64,000 nt of DNA. Origin: Acrocarpospora catenulata. Lineage in GTDB: Bacteria > Actinomycetota > Actinomycetes > Streptosporangiales > Streptosporangiaceae. Shown piece after piece: positions 54,274 through 63,705 of the stretch. Position 1 is the first letter of the stretch. Every line of letters begins with the position of its first letter. The position numbers were made by a program, and so were the translations under genes. The notes below the pieces were generated by a model, which ran no database searches, was not told the origin of the DNA, and saw nothing but the letters and a program-made list of their open reading frames with translations. The stretch is from assembly GCF_018476525.1 (NCBI RefSeq), contig NZ_JAHCST010000046.1, forward strand, positions 1 through 64,000. Direction: 5' to 3'.

Positions 54274-55189
54274 CTCCCCCAAGGACTTCCCCAAGAACTT
54301 TCAGGCCGGGTTCGCGGCCTTCGTCGGCCGCCCCAACGTGGGCAAGTCCACCCTGATGAACGCGCTGGTCGGCACCAAGGTGGCGATCACCTCGGCCAAG
54401 CCGCAGACCACCCGGCGGGTCATCCGGGGCATCGTGCACCGGGAGAACGCCCAGCTGGTCATCGTGGACACCCCCGGCCTGCACCGCCCGCGCACCCTGC
54501 TCGGCGAGCGCCTGGACAGCCTGGTGCTCTCCACGCTGACCGAGGTGGACGTGCTCGGCTTCTGCGTGCCGGCCAACGAGCCCATCGGCAAGGGCGACAG
54601 GTTCATCGCCGAGAAGCTGGCCGCCGTCAAGAAGACCCCCGTGATCGCCGTGGTCACCAAGTGCGACCTGGCCACCCGGGAGCAGATCGCCGGTCAGTTG
54701 CTGGCGGTCTCCCAGCTGGCGGAGTTCGCCGAGATCGTGCCGGTCTCGGCGGTCGGCGACGACCAGCTGGACCTGCTGGCCGACCTGCTCGTCAAGCGGC
54801 TGCCCGAGTCCCCGCCGCTGTACGCCGGGGGCGAGCTGACCGACGAGCCGGAGCAGGTCCTGGTGGCCGAGCTGATCCGGGAGGCGGCCCTGGAGGGCGT
54901 CCGGGACGAGCTGCCGCACTCCATCGCCGTGGTGGTGGAGGAGATGGGCCCGCGCGAGGGCCGGGACGACCTGCTGGACATCTACGCCTTCATGTACGTC
55001 GAGCGCCCCACCCAGAAGGCCATCGTGATCGGCCCCCAGGGCTCCCGGCTGAAGGATGTGGGGACCAGGGCCCGCCACCAGATCGAGGCCCTGCTCGGCT
55101 CCCGGGTCTACCTGGACCTGCGGATCAAGGTGGCCAAGGACTGGCAGCGCGACCCCAAGCAGCTGCGCCGTCTGGGGTTCTACGACTGA
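54266..55189 (+). CDS. era: GTPase Era
   Basis: A 307-residue ribosome-assembly GTPase that binds the 3' end of 16S rRNA. It has G1 GRPNVGKSTLMNAL, G2 KPQTTRRVIRGI, G3 DTPGLHRPRTLLGERLD, G4 TKCD and the KH domain with VIGPQGSRLKDVGTRARHQIEALLGSRVYLDLRIKV. Together with YbeY and the PhoH-like ATPase it forms a ribosome-maturation block. Confidence 0.96.
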   Translation: MSDSPKDFPKNFQAGFAAFVGRPNVGKSTLMNALVGTKVAITSAKPQTTRRVIRGIVHRENAQLVIVDTPGLHRPRTLLGERLDSLVLSTLTEVDVLGFCVPANEPIGKGDRFIAEKLAAVKKTPVIAVVTKCDLATREQIAGQLLAVSQLAEFAEIVPVSAVGDDQLDLLADLLVKRLPESPPLYAGGELTDEPEQVLVAELIREAALEGVRDELPHSIAVVVEEMGPREGRDDLLDIYAFMYVERPTQKAIVIGPQGSRLKDVGTRARHQIEALLGSRVYLDLRIKVAKDWQRDPKQLRRLGFYD

Positions 55190-55190
55190 T

Positions 55191-55637
55191 TCAGCGCCGC
55201 CTGACCAGCGCCGTGGCCGCGAACCCCGCTACCAGGATCGAGGCCAGCAGGGCCGCGAACCAGCCGTACAGCACGGTGGGGTGGACGTCGAGCACTCCGG
55301 CGATCCGGAAGCTGAGCCGGTTGGCCAGGTCGCTGGGGTCGGTGAGGAACATGGCCAGCGAGAAGGCGGCCACCGCGCCGGGCAGGATGGCCAGGCCGGT
55401 CACCAGCCACCCCCTGGTCAGGCCGAGCACCCCGAGCGCGGCCGCGACCAGGCCGGAGGCGACCACGAACCAGCCGGAGCCGTCGTCGGTGCCGTGCACG
55501 GCGTGGGTGATGTCGGCGCCCAGGAAGCCGACCTCGGCGGTCAGGCCGGCCCAGGGGAGCAGGCCGGTGAGGGCGAGCACCAGGCCGGCGAGCACGACTC
55601 CGACCGGTGGGACCAGACTCCTGCGTGCATCTGCCAC
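55191..55637 (-). CDS. Small integral membrane protein
   Basis: A 148-residue protein with four predicted membrane helices (about 11-30, 54-75, 78-98, 118-143) and short loops. No known domain. It is convergent with era (one base between stops) and lies nine bases downstream of ureD on the same strand is not the case: it is upstream in coordinates and downstream in transcription, so it could be the last cistron of the urease transcript (start 55637, ureD stop 55647). Confidence 0.75.
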   Translation of the reverse strand: MADARRSLVPPVGVVLAGLVLALTGLLPWAGLTAEVGFLGADITHAVHGTDDGSGWFVVASGLVAAALGVLGLTRGWLVTGLAILPGAVAAFSLAMFLTDPSDLANRLSFRIAGVLDVHPTVLYGWFAALLASILVAGFAATALVRRR

Positions 55638-55646
55638 GGTTCCACC

Positions 55647-56435
55647 CTAAGGGAGGCTGCTGCCTCCAAAACGGGATTGAAGGGCTACCTGCTCGCCCCA
55701 TTCGAGGCGTTCGCGGAGCCGTACGGCGTCCGGGGCGAGGGCGGAGACGAGCGTGCCGGGGCCGGCCAGCGGGAGCACGGCGCAGCCTTCCGCCAGGTGC
55801 GAACTTTCTGGGCGGGCCCTGGTGAGCAGGGTGCTGCCGACGCAGCGGGCCTCGCCGTAGACGGCCGGGCTGTCGTCGGTGGCCGGGTCGCCGACGGTGA
55901 ACTCCTGGCGGAGCAGGGGGGTTCCGGCGACGGTGGCGTCGAAGCGGGAGTGGCAGCGGCCGGGGCGTTCGCCGTACCGGCCGAAGACGATCTCCTCGCG
56001 CCAGAGCACGGTGGCGTCCTCGGCGAGCGAGAGCCGGACCCGCGAGCGGTGGGCGCAGCCCGCGGCGAGCACGGTGGGCTCGGGGGCGAAGCGCAGCGAC
56101 GCCCCCTCGTCGACCCGGGCGCGCACGGTCAGGACCGAGGTGCCGGGGCCGGGCAGGACCAGGGTGCCGGCCACCGAGCAGACGGTGAGCGTGGTTCCAG
56201 CGGCCACGTCCAGGTCGAGTTCGAGGTGGTCGCCGCCGAGCGGACCGGCCGCCGTGGCCACCAGGTGCACGGTGGTGGGACCGGTCTGGCGCAGGGTCAG
56301 CGGAGGGTCGGAGCGGAGCGTGGTCAGGCGGGTGGCGCCGCCGTCGAGCGTGGTCGCGATGGCGGCGTGCGCCCGGACCGCCGCCCGCGCCGGGTGGAGC
56401 GTGTCCGGCGCGGGGCGGGTGGTGGTGCGGGACAT
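55647..56435 (-). CDS. ureD: Urease accessory protein UreD
   Basis: A 262-residue scaffold protein that binds the urease apoprotein and receives nickel from UreG. Conserved parts are LTTLRSDPPLTLRQTGPTTVHLVATAAGPLGGDHLELDLDVAAGTTLTV, the RFAPEPTVLAAGCAHRSRVRLSL region and EEIVFGRYGERPGRCHSRFDATVAG. ATG 56433-56435 overlaps the ureG stop by one base (TGATG). The order ureABCFGD is the normal actinobacterial one. Confidence 0.9.
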   Translation of the reverse strand: MSRTTTRPAPDTLHPARAAVRAHAAIATTLDGGATRLTTLRSDPPLTLRQTGPTTVHLVATAAGPLGGDHLELDLDVAAGTTLTVCSVAGTLVLPGPGTSVLTVRARVDEGASLRFAPEPTVLAAGCAHRSRVRLSLAEDATVLWREEIVFGRYGERPGRCHSRFDATVAGTPLLRQEFTVGDPATDDSPAVYGEARCVGSTLLTRARPESSHLAEGCAVLPLAGPGTLVSALAPDAVRLRERLEWGEQVALQSRFGGSSLP

Positions 56436-57109
56436 CAGCGGGACAGGTGCGCGTGCTGGTGCTGCCAGGCGTCGACGATGCCGACCACCCATTCGGCCAC
56501 GGAATGCGCGCCCTTGTCCTCCCGGATCGAGGTGAAGAGCACGGGCTTGCCGTCCCGGACGGCGGCGGCGTCCCGTGACATGACGGTCAGGTCGGCGCCG
56601 ACCATCGGCGCCAGGTCGGTCTTGTTGACCACGAGCAGGTCGGCGGTGGTCACGCCGGGGCCGCCCTTGCGGGGCACCTTGTCGCCGCCGGACACGTCCA
56701 GCACGAAGATCTGCCGGTCGGCCAGGCCGCGGCTGAAGGTGGCCGTCAGGTTGTCCCCGCCGCTCTCCACGATCACCAGGTCGAGCGGACCGAACCGCTC
56801 CTCCAGGGTCTCCACGGCGTCGATGTTGGCCGCGATGTCGTCCCGGATCGCGGTGTGCGGACAGCAGCCGGTCTGCACCGCGAGGATGCGTTCCGGTGCG
56901 ATGACGCCGGCCCTGCGCAGGAAGTCGGCGTCCTCGGTGGTGTAGATGTCGTTGGTCACCACGCCGAGGCGCAGGGACGGGCCCAGGCTCCGGCAGAGTG
57001 CGGCCACCAGCGCGGTCTTGCCGCTGCCGACCGGACCGCCGATGCCGAGCCGCAGGGCCCGGCCGTGCCCGTCGGGGGCGTGGTGGTGGTCTTCGTGGTT
57101 AGCTGACAA
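56435..57109 (-). CDS. ureG: Urease accessory GTPase UreG
   Basis: A 224-residue GTPase that loads nickel into urease. The His-rich start ([12 protein letters not shown]) can store nickel and partly makes up for the absence of ureE. Motifs are GPVGSGKT (25-32), [27 protein letters not shown] (the nickel-binding CxH), [10 protein letters not shown] and VVNKTDLAP. The start is TTG 57107-57109 within the end of ureF; no ATG/GTG fits. Confidence 0.94.
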   Translation of the reverse strand: MSANHEDHHHAPDGHGRALRLGIGGPVGSGKTALVAALCRSLGPSLRLGVVTNDIYTTEDADFLRRAGVIAPERILAVQTGCCPHTAIRDDIAANIDAVETLEERFGPLDLVIVESGGDNLTATFSRGLADRQIFVLDVSGGDKVPRKGGPGVTTADLLVVNKTDLAPMVGADLTVMSRDAAAVRDGKPVLFTSIREDKGAHSVAEWVVGIVDAWQHQHAHLSR

Positions 57110-57836
57110 AGAGCCTTACCTCCGTACGTAGGTGCTGTTCGGCCAGCAGATCGAGGGCGGGGGCGGCATGCGCGGGTAGCGCGGACCAGTCGTGGTGGTT
57201 CTCCTGACCCACGACTGAGTCGATCAGTGATGCACAGGCGGCGTGCGCCGCGTCGTTCAGGGCGGGGGCCAGGTCCGCGAGCAGCCGGTGCACGGTCACC
57301 GGGTCGAGCCCGAGCAGCCGTACCGCCGCCGTCGCGGGAGCGGTCACCGAGGTGTAGGCGGCGGCCAGCGCCGCCTGGTGCGGGGCGCACCCGGCCGCCG
57401 CCGCGGCGGCGCCGAGCGCGACCGGGTGGTGCGCCCCGTCCGGTACGGCGGCCGCCAGCGAGTCGAGCGCGGGCGACGGCCAGATCCGGCGGGTGGTGCG
57501 CACCAGCAGGCGGCCCTGGGTGCGGCTGGCCTCCCGCTGGGCGGGTGAGGAGGTTCGGGCGTCTGCTTCCGCATCGAGGCGGGTCCACCGTGCGACTTCC
57601 CGGCTGCCTTCCTCGACGGAGCTGCCGATCTCGCAGGCGGCGGCCGCCAGGGCCGCGCTGACCAGCCCCGCCGTGGCGAGCCGGCCACGGAGGAACCGCG
57701 CCAGGTCCTCCGGGCCGGTGATCGCCCCGACGCGCACCGCCTCCTCCGCGCCGCCCGAGTGGGCGTGACCGCCCGCAGGCAGCCGGGAGTCGGCCAGCAG
57801 GAGCATGGCCATGTCGCCCTGCGACGGACCGTGCAT
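57099..57836 (-). CDS. ureF: Urease accessory protein UreF
   Basis: A 245-residue all-helical protein that bridges UreD and UreG and stimulates fidelity of activation. It begins with the typical [24 protein letters not shown] (family SDxxFPxGxFxHSxGLE) and has [30 protein letters not shown] and the C-terminal helices. The protein is rather Ala-rich and diverged, as is common in actinomycetes. It starts 29 bases after the ureC stop and overlaps ureG by 11 bases. Confidence 0.9.
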   Translation of the reverse strand: MHGPSQGDMAMLLLADSRLPAGGHAHSGGAEEAVRVGAITGPEDLARFLRGRLATAGLVSAALAAAACEIGSSVEEGSREVARWTRLDAEADARTSSPAQREASRTQGRLLVRTTRRIWPSPALDSLAAAVPDGAHHPVALGAAAAAAGCAPHQAALAAAYTSVTAPATAAVRLLGLDPVTVHRLLADLAPALNDAAHAACASLIDSVVGQENHHDWSALPAHAAPALDLLAEQHLRTEVRLFVS

Positions 57837-57865
57837 CCGAATCCTTTCTCACGTTCTCCGAACAC

Positions 57866-59578
57866 TCAGAACAGGAAGTACCGCTGTGCCATGGGGAGGA
57901 CCTCGGCGGGAGCCGGCTCGATCAGCTCCCCGTTCACCCGGACGGCGAAGGTGTCCGGTCGTACGTCGATCTCGGGCAGGGCGTCGTTGAGCTTCATCGA
58001 CTCCTTGCCCCGGCTCCGCACGTCGGCGACCGGGACCAGCCGCCGGTGCACCCGGAGCCGGTCGGCCAGCCCGTCCTCGATCGCGGTAGGGGCCACGAAG
58101 TGCACCGAAGTGGTGGCCGGGGTGATCCCGTACGCGCCGAACATCGGCCGGGGCAGCACCGGCTGCGGGGTCGGGATGGAGGCGTTGGCGTCCCCCATCT
58201 GGGCGTACGCGATGACCCCGCCCTTCACCACGAGGTCGGGCTTGACCCCGAAGAAGGCCGGGCTCCAGAGCACCAGGTCGGCGAGCTTGCCCACCTCGAC
58301 CGAGCCGACCTCCGCGTCCAGCCCATGCGCGATGGCCGGATTTATCGTGTATTTCGCGATGTAGCGGCGGGCCCGGAGGTTGTCGGCGGGGCCCTCCAGT
58401 TCCCCACGGCGCTTCTTCATCACGTGCGCGGTCTGCCAGGTACGGATGATCGTCTCGCCCACCCGGCCCATCGCCTGCGAGTCGGAGCCGATCATCGAGA
58501 TCGCGCCCAGGTCGTGCAGCACGTCCTCGGCGGCCATGGTGGAGGGCCGGATCCGGGACTCGGCGAAGGCCAGGTCCTCCGGGATGGACGGGTTGAGGTG
58601 GTGGCAGACCATGAGCATGTCCAGATGCTCGTGGTGGGTGTTGACCGTGTGCGGCCGGGTGGGGTTGGTGGAGGACGGCAGCACGTTCCGGTACCCGGCC
58701 ACCTTGATGATGTCCGGCGCGTGCCCGCCCCCGGCGCCCTCGGTGTGGTAGGCGTGGATCATCCGGTCGCCGATCGCCTTCAGCGTGGATTCCACGAACC
58801 CGGCCTCGTTCAGCGTGTCGGTGTGGATGGCCGCCTGGACCCCGGTGGCGTCGCAGACCCGCAGGCAGGCGTCGATCGCGGACGGCGTGGTGCCCCAGTC
58901 CTCGTGCAGCTTGAAGCCGGAGGCGCCCTCCCGGAGCTGCTCCAGCAGGCCCTCCTCGCTGACCGTGTTGCCCTTGCCGAGCAGCGCCACGTTGACCGGC
59001 ATGGCGTCCATCGACTCCAGCATGCGGCCCAGGTACCAGGCCCCGGTCACGGTGGTGGCCTTGGTGCCCTCGGCGGGTCCGGTGCCGCCGCCGATCACCG
59101 TGGTCACCCCGGAGGCCAGCGCCTCGTCCACGATCTGCGGGCAGATCAGGTGCACGTGCGAGTCCACCGCGCCGGCGGTGACGATCTTGCCGTTCCCGGC
59201 CAGCACCTCGGTGGACGGGCCGATCACCAGGTCGGGGTGCACGCCGTCCATGGTGTCGGGGTTGCCGGCCTTGCCGATGGCCGTGATGCGGCCGTCCCTG
59301 ATCCCGATGTCGGCCTTGATCACACCCCAGTGGTCGAGGATGACCGCGCCGGTGATGACCAGGTCGGGGGCGCCCTCGGCGCGGGTGGCCCTGGCCTGGC
59401 CCATGGACTCGCGGATCACCTTGCCGCCGCCGAAGACGGCCTCGTCGCCCGCGCCCGCCGGGCCCATCGAGCGGTCCTCGGTGACCTCCAGGAACAGGTC
59501 GGTGTCGGCGAGGCGGACCCGGTCGCCGGTGGTGGGGCCGTACAGGGCGGCGTAACGGGATCGCTCGATGCTAGGCAT
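57866..59578 (-). CDS. ureC: Urease subunit alpha
   Basis: A 570-residue catalytic subunit that hydrolyses urea to ammonia and carbamate. Nickel ligands are present: [10 protein letters not shown] (His141, His143), the carbamylated lysine in [12 protein letters not shown] (Lys223), [12 protein letters not shown], and the flap with [25 protein letters not shown] is also conserved. ATG 59578 has GGAG six bases before it, better than GTG 59581. It overlaps ureB by eight bases. Confidence 0.97.
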   Translation of the reverse strand: MPSIERSRYAALYGPTTGDRVRLADTDLFLEVTEDRSMGPAGAGDEAVFGGGKVIRESMGQARATRAEGAPDLVITGAVILDHWGVIKADIGIRDGRITAIGKAGNPDTMDGVHPDLVIGPSTEVLAGNGKIVTAGAVDSHVHLICPQIVDEALASGVTTVIGGGTGPAEGTKATTVTGAWYLGRMLESMDAMPVNVALLGKGNTVSEEGLLEQLREGASGFKLHEDWGTTPSAIDACLRVCDATGVQAAIHTDTLNEAGFVESTLKAIGDRMIHAYHTEGAGGGHAPDIIKVAGYRNVLPSSTNPTRPHTVNTHHEHLDMLMVCHHLNPSIPEDLAFAESRIRPSTMAAEDVLHDLGAISMIGSDSQAMGRVGETIIRTWQTAHVMKKRRGELEGPADNLRARRYIAKYTINPAIAHGLDAEVGSVEVGKLADLVLWSPAFFGVKPDLVVKGGVIAYAQMGDANASIPTPQPVLPRPMFGAYGITPATTSVHFVAPTAIEDGLADRLRVHRRLVPVADVRSRGKESMKLNDALPEIDVRPDTFAVRVNGELIEPAPAEVLPMAQRYFLF

Positions 59579-59899
59579 CACTGTCTCCGGGGGTGTCCAG
59601 CGGGCCCGCCCACTCCGGGCGCAGGCCGGGCACGATGCGGTTCCCCGCGATGGGCACCAGCGTGACGTCCCGCTCGATGCCGGGCTCGAATCTGATCGCG
59701 GTGCCGGCGGGCACGTCCAGGCGGGTGCCCCAGGCGGCCTCCCGGTCGAACTCCAGGCCGGGGTTGGCGGCGGCGAAGTGGTAGTGCGAGCCGATCTGGA
59801 TCGGCCGGTCGGCGGTGTTGACCACCCGTACGGTCACCCGCTCCCGCCCCGGGTTGAGCGGCACCGGGCCCTCCCCGGGGATGATCTCTCCGGGGACGG

Positions 59900-59903
<4 letters not shown>
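59571..59903 (-). CDS. ureB: Urease subunit beta
   Basis: A 110-residue structural subunit. It has [75 protein letters not shown], the standard beta-subunit pattern. The start overlaps the ureA stop by four bases (ATGA). It is separate from ureA, unlike the fused forms of some proteobacteria. Confidence 0.96.
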
Positions 59904-60202
<299 letters not shown>

Positions 60203-60224
60203 GACGGGACGATAGGTAATCGCC

Positions 60225-60251
60225 GTTTCCCCGGTGTTACGCGGATATTTC
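60225..60251 (-). promoter_or_regulatory. GlnR-type box upstream of ureA
   Basis: On the minus strand the sequence reads GAAAT-n6-GTAAC-n6-GAAAC: three half-sites spaced by exactly six bases. The GTAAC-n6-GAAAC pair matches the known actinobacterial GlnR a-b half-site consensus (GTnAC-n6-GAAAC). It lies in the divergent ureA-urtA promoter region. GlnR normally activates or represses nitrogen genes according to nitrogen supply. Confidence 0.65.
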
Positions 60252-60301
60252 AGCCGTGATTCCTTTCGCCGCACCGGTCACTGGGCGAACAGGGGGCTTC
60301 G

Positions 60302-60328
60302 GTGAAATCCCGGTAATATGCAATTTAC
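60302..60328 (+). promoter_or_regulatory. Second, degenerate GlnR-like box near urtA
   Basis: GTGAA-n6-GTAAT-n6-TTTAC keeps the 11-bp spacing of GlnR half-sites and begins 113 bases before the urtA start. GTAAT fits GTnAC with one mismatch; the outer elements are weaker. It may serve the urtA promoter. The remaining part of the 60203-60414 gap holds no gene. Confidence 0.4.
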
Positions 60329-60414
60329 CTTCCGGAACTTAGCGCGAAATGTCGCTCGATCACCTTGTCGGCAGATGGGTCGGTGCGGGGGCCGTATCGG
60401 CAAGGAGGAAGTAA

Positions 60415-61644
60415 TTGCGGAATTTAACCTGGCGTGCCGGAGCCGTGGCGGCGGTTCTCGTCACCGCGTTGGCCGCCTGTGGCGGAGATCCGGCGACGAC
60501 GGAGGGCACGACTTCGGGTGGTGGCGGCAACACCATCAAGGTCGGCCTGCTGCACTCGCTCAGCGGCACGATGGCCATCAGTGAGGTCACCGTCCGGGAC
60601 GCCGAGCTCCTCGCCATCGAGGAGATCAACAAGGCCGGCGGCGTGCTCGGCAAGCAGCTCGAACCGGTCGTGGAGGACGGCGCCTCCGACTGGCCCACGT
60701 TCGCGGAGAAGGCCGACAAGCTGATCTCCCAGGACAAGGTGGCCACCGTCTTCGGCGGTTGGACCTCGGCCTCCCGCAAGGCGATGCTCCCGGTCTTCGA
60801 GAAGCGCAAGGCGCTGCTCTGGTACCCGGTCCAGTACGAGGGCCTGGAGAGCTCCCCGTACATCTTCTACACCGGCGCGACCACCAACCAGCAGATCATC
60901 CCCGGCCTGGACTATCTCAAGGAACAGGGAAAGACAAAGCTTTTCCTGGTCGGCTCCGACTATGTTTTCCCGCGCACCGCGAACAAAATCATCAAGGCGT
61001 ACGCGGCGGCCAACGGAATGGAGATCCTGGGCGAGGAGTACACCCCGCTCGGGCACACCGAATACGGCACGCTGACCAACAAGGTGGTGCAGGCGAAACC
61101 GGACGCGGTATTCAACACGCTGAACGGTGACAGCAATGTCGCGTTCTTCAAGCAGCTGAAGGGCGCGGGCGTCACCGCCGAGTCCATGCCGGTGCTGTCG
61201 GTGAGCGTCGCCGAGGAGGAGGTCACCGGCATCGGGGTGGACAACATCGTCGGCCACCCGGTGGCGTGGAACTACTACCAGACCACCGACACCCCGGCCA
61301 ACACCAAGTTCGTCGAGGCGTTCAAGGCCAAGTACGGCGCCAACAAGGTCACCTCCGACCCGATGGAGGCCGGGTACAACGCGGTCTACCTCTGGGCCGA
61401 GGCGGTCAAGAAGGCCGGCAGCACCGACGTGGAGGCGGTCAAGAAGGCGGCCGGCGGCATCGCGCTGGAGCGTCCCGAGGGCCTGGTGACCATCGACGGT
61501 GAGACCCAGCACATGTACAAGACGGCCCGGATCGGGATCATCCAGCCGGATGGCCTGATCAAGGAAGTCTGGAACTCGGGCGAGCCGATCAAGCCCGACC
61601 CCTACCTCAAGACGTACCCGTGGGCTGGGGGGCTGGCCTCCTAG
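60415..61644 (+). CDS. urtA: Urea ABC transporter substrate-binding lipoprotein
   Basis: A 409-residue lipoprotein (lipobox ALAAC, Cys22) that binds urea outside the membrane. It belongs to the Leu/Ile/Val-binding-like type: [39 protein letters not shown], the region [51 protein letters not shown], and [15 protein letters not shown]. The GWTSASRKA and PVQYEG segments are specific for UrtA. Start TTG 60415 follows a full AAGGAGG. It heads the urt operon divergent from urease. Confidence 0.95.
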   Translation: MRNLTWRAGAVAAVLVTALAACGGDPATTEGTTSGGGGNTIKVGLLHSLSGTMAISEVTVRDAELLAIEEINKAGGVLGKQLEPVVEDGASDWPTFAEKADKLISQDKVATVFGGWTSASRKAMLPVFEKRKALLWYPVQYEGLESSPYIFYTGATTNQQIIPGLDYLKEQGKTKLFLVGSDYVFPRTANKIIKAYAAANGMEILGEEYTPLGHTEYGTLTNKVVQAKPDAVFNTLNGDSNVAFFKQLKGAGVTAESMPVLSVSVAEEEVTGIGVDNIVGHPVAWNYYQTTDTPANTKFVEAFKAKYGANKVTSDPMEAGYNAVYLWAEAVKKAGSTDVEAVKKAAGGIALERPEGLVTIDGETQHMYKTARIGIIQPDGLIKEVWNSGEPIKPDPYLKTYPWAGGLAS

Positions 61645-61667
61645 AAGGTCACCTCCCTCTGTGAACG

Positions 61668-61720
61668 GGCTCCGGAGCCGCCACGACCCGCGGAGAGAAC
61701 CGCGGGCGGCTCCGGAGCCG
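61668..61720 (+). terminator. Attenuating hairpin between urtA and urtB
   Basis: GGCTCCGGAGCCGCC (from 61668) pairs with GGCGGCTCCGGAGCC (to about 61719) around an inner CCCGCGG-AGAGAA-CCGCGGG stem; a five-base bulge lies on the left side. Each outer arm is itself palindromic. There is no T run. In binding-protein transporter operons such a hairpin often lowers expression of the permeases relative to the binding protein. Confidence 0.7.
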
Positions 61721-61756
61721 AGGTATGTCACGAAATTTCGTAAGGAAAGGGGCAGG

Positions 61757-62623
61757 GTGGAGGGGTTCCTCAACCAGCTGCCGATCGGGCTCTCGATCGG
61801 CGCGGTACTGCTGCTCATCGCGCTCGGACTGACCTTCACGTTCGGGCAGATGGGCGTGATCAACATGGCCCACGGCGAGTTCATCATGGCCGGGGCGTAC
61901 ACGGCCTTCCTGCTCCAGGACTGGGCGGGCCGCAGCGCGGTGCTGGTCGCGCTCCCGGTGGCCTTCGTGGTGGCCGGGCTGATGGGCCTGCTGCTGGAAC
62001 GGAGCGTCGTCCGGTTCTTCTACGGGCGGCCGCTGGACACGCTGCTGCTCACCTGGGGCGTCAGCCTGGTGCTCCAGCAACTGGCCCGGGACCTGTTCGG
62101 CGCGCCCAACGTGCAGGTGCTCTCGCCCGAGTGGCTGCAGGGCGCGGTCGGGCCGCTGCCGTACAACCGGCTCTTCATCATGGTGCTGGCGGTGGGCAGC
62201 GTGGTGGCCATCTGGGCCTACATGAACCGCAGCGCCCAGGGCCGCCGCATGCAGGCGGTCATGCAGAACCGGCAGCTCGCCGCGACCAGCGGCATCAACA
62301 CCGGCCGGGTCGACCAGCGCACCTTCTTCATCGGCTCGGGGCTGGCCGGGATCGCCGGAGTGGGGCTGACCCTGATCGGGCCGGTCGGGCCGACCCTCGG
62401 CACGTACTACATCGTGGACGCGTTCCTGGTGGTGGTGGCCGGCGGCCTCGGGCAGCTGCGCGGCGCGGTGATCGCCGCCGTGGCGCTCGGCCTGCTCAAC
62501 TCCTACGCCGAGTTCTGGACCAACGCCAGCCTGGCCAAGGTCATCGTGTTCGCGGTGATCATCGCGTTCCTCCAGTTCCGGCCGCAGGGCCTGTTCGTAC
62601 TGCGATCGAGGGCACTCACATGA
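61757..62623 (+). CDS. urtB: Urea ABC transporter permease UrtB
   Basis: A 288-residue permease of the LivH type with about eight membrane helices: GLSIGAVLLLIALGLTFTFGQMGVINMAHGEFIMAGAY is the typical opening. Further conserved parts are VRFFYGRPLDTLLLTWGVSLVLQQLARDLFGAPNVQV, MQAVMQNRQLAATSGINTGRVDQRTFFIGSGLAGIAGVGLTLIGPVGPTLGTYYIVDAF and the C-terminal FRPQGLF. GTG 61757 follows an AAGGGG stretch and gives the family length. Confidence 0.93.
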   Translation: MEGFLNQLPIGLSIGAVLLLIALGLTFTFGQMGVINMAHGEFIMAGAYTAFLLQDWAGRSAVLVALPVAFVVAGLMGLLLERSVVRFFYGRPLDTLLLTWGVSLVLQQLARDLFGAPNVQVLSPEWLQGAVGPLPYNRLFIMVLAVGSVVAIWAYMNRSAQGRRMQAVMQNRQLAATSGINTGRVDQRTFFIGSGLAGIAGVGLTLIGPVGPTLGTYYIVDAFLVVVAGGLGQLRGAVIAAVALGLLNSYAEFWTNASLAKVIVFAVIIAFLQFRPQGLFVLRSRALT

Positions 62624-63705
62624 CGGCGGTTCTGGAGAAGAAGCCGGTCCAGGTGGCTCCCAAGGAGCCCCGGCGGTGGAAGGGCGCGGCCCTGTTCGCG
62701 GCGGTCGCGGTCGTCGCGCTGGTGGTCATGCCGCTGGTGCTGGAACCCTTCCGGCTGGGCCTGCTGGCCAAGTACCTCTGCTACGCCATCGTGGCGCTCG
62801 GCATCGGCCTGGCCTGGGGGCAGGGCGGCATGCTCACCCTCGGCCAGGGCGTCTTCTTCGGCCTGGGCGGCTACGCGATGGGCATGTACCTGAAGCTCAA
62901 CGACGCCGGCGGCGACCTGCCGGACTTCATGGTCTGGAGCGGGGTGGAACAGCTGCCCGCGCTCTGGGCGCCGTTCCGCAACCCGGTCCTGGCGCTGGCC
63001 ATGGTGGTCCTGGTGCCGCTGGTGGTGGCGGCGCTGCTGGGCACCCTGGTGTTCCGGCAACGGGTGCGCGGGGCGTACTTCGCCATCCTCACCCAGGCGC
63101 TGGCGGCGGCCATGGTCATCCTGCTGGTCGGCCAGCAGGGCCTGACCGGCGGCACCAACGGCCTGACCAACTTCTTCGACTTCTTCGGCAACGACATCTC
63201 CGCGGAGTCCACCCAGCGCGGGCTCTACCTCACCGTGGCGATCGTGCTCGGCGTGCTCTACCTGGCCGCCTGGCAGCTGGTCCGCAGCCGGTTCGGACGG
63301 CTGCTGCTGGCGGTCAGGGACGGCGAGGACCGGGTGCGCTTCCTCGGCTACAACCCCGCCACGGTCAAGACGATCACGTTCACCATCTCGGCCGTGATGG
63401 CCGGGATCGCGGGCGCGCTGTTCGTCCCGGTGGTCGGCATCATCTCCCCGGCTCTGCTGGGCGTGGTGCCGTCCCTGGAGCTGGTGGTCGCGGTGGCCGT
63501 CGGCGGGCGGTTCGCACTTGCCGGGGCGGTGCTCGGCGCGGTGGTCATGGGCTACGCCAAGACCTACTTCAGCGAGGAGTTGCCGGACGCCTGGCTCTAT
63601 CTGCAGGGGGCGCTGTTCATCCTGGTGATGACGCTGGCGCCGAAGGGGATCGTGGGCGTGGCCGGCGCGCTGCGCGACCGGTTCCGGAAGGAGGCGGCGG
63701 CATGA
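62620..63705 (+). CDS. urtC: Urea ABC transporter permease UrtC
   Basis: A 361-residue permease of the LivM type, partner of UrtB. It has LLAKYLCYAIVALGIGLAWGQGGMLTLGQGVFFGLGGYAMGMYL, GAYFAILTQALAAAMVILLVGQQGLTGGTNGLTNFFDFFG and RLLLAVRDGEDRVRFLGYNPATVKTITFTISAVMAGIAGALFVPVVGIISP. The QQGLTGGTNGLT stretch is typical of UrtC. ATG 62620 overlaps the urtB stop (ATGA), and its stop overlaps the urtD start. Confidence 0.93.
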   Translation: MTAVLEKKPVQVAPKEPRRWKGAALFAAVAVVALVVMPLVLEPFRLGLLAKYLCYAIVALGIGLAWGQGGMLTLGQGVFFGLGGYAMGMYLKLNDAGGDLPDFMVWSGVEQLPALWAPFRNPVLALAMVVLVPLVVAALLGTLVFRQRVRGAYFAILTQALAAAMVILLVGQQGLTGGTNGLTNFFDFFGNDISAESTQRGLYLTVAIVLGVLYLAAWQLVRSRFGRLLLAVRDGEDRVRFLGYNPATVKTITFTISAVMAGIAGALFVPVVGIISPALLGVVPSLELVVAVAVGGRFALAGAVLGAVVMGYAKTYFSEELPDAWLYLQGALFILVMTLAPKGIVGVAGALRDRFRKEAAA

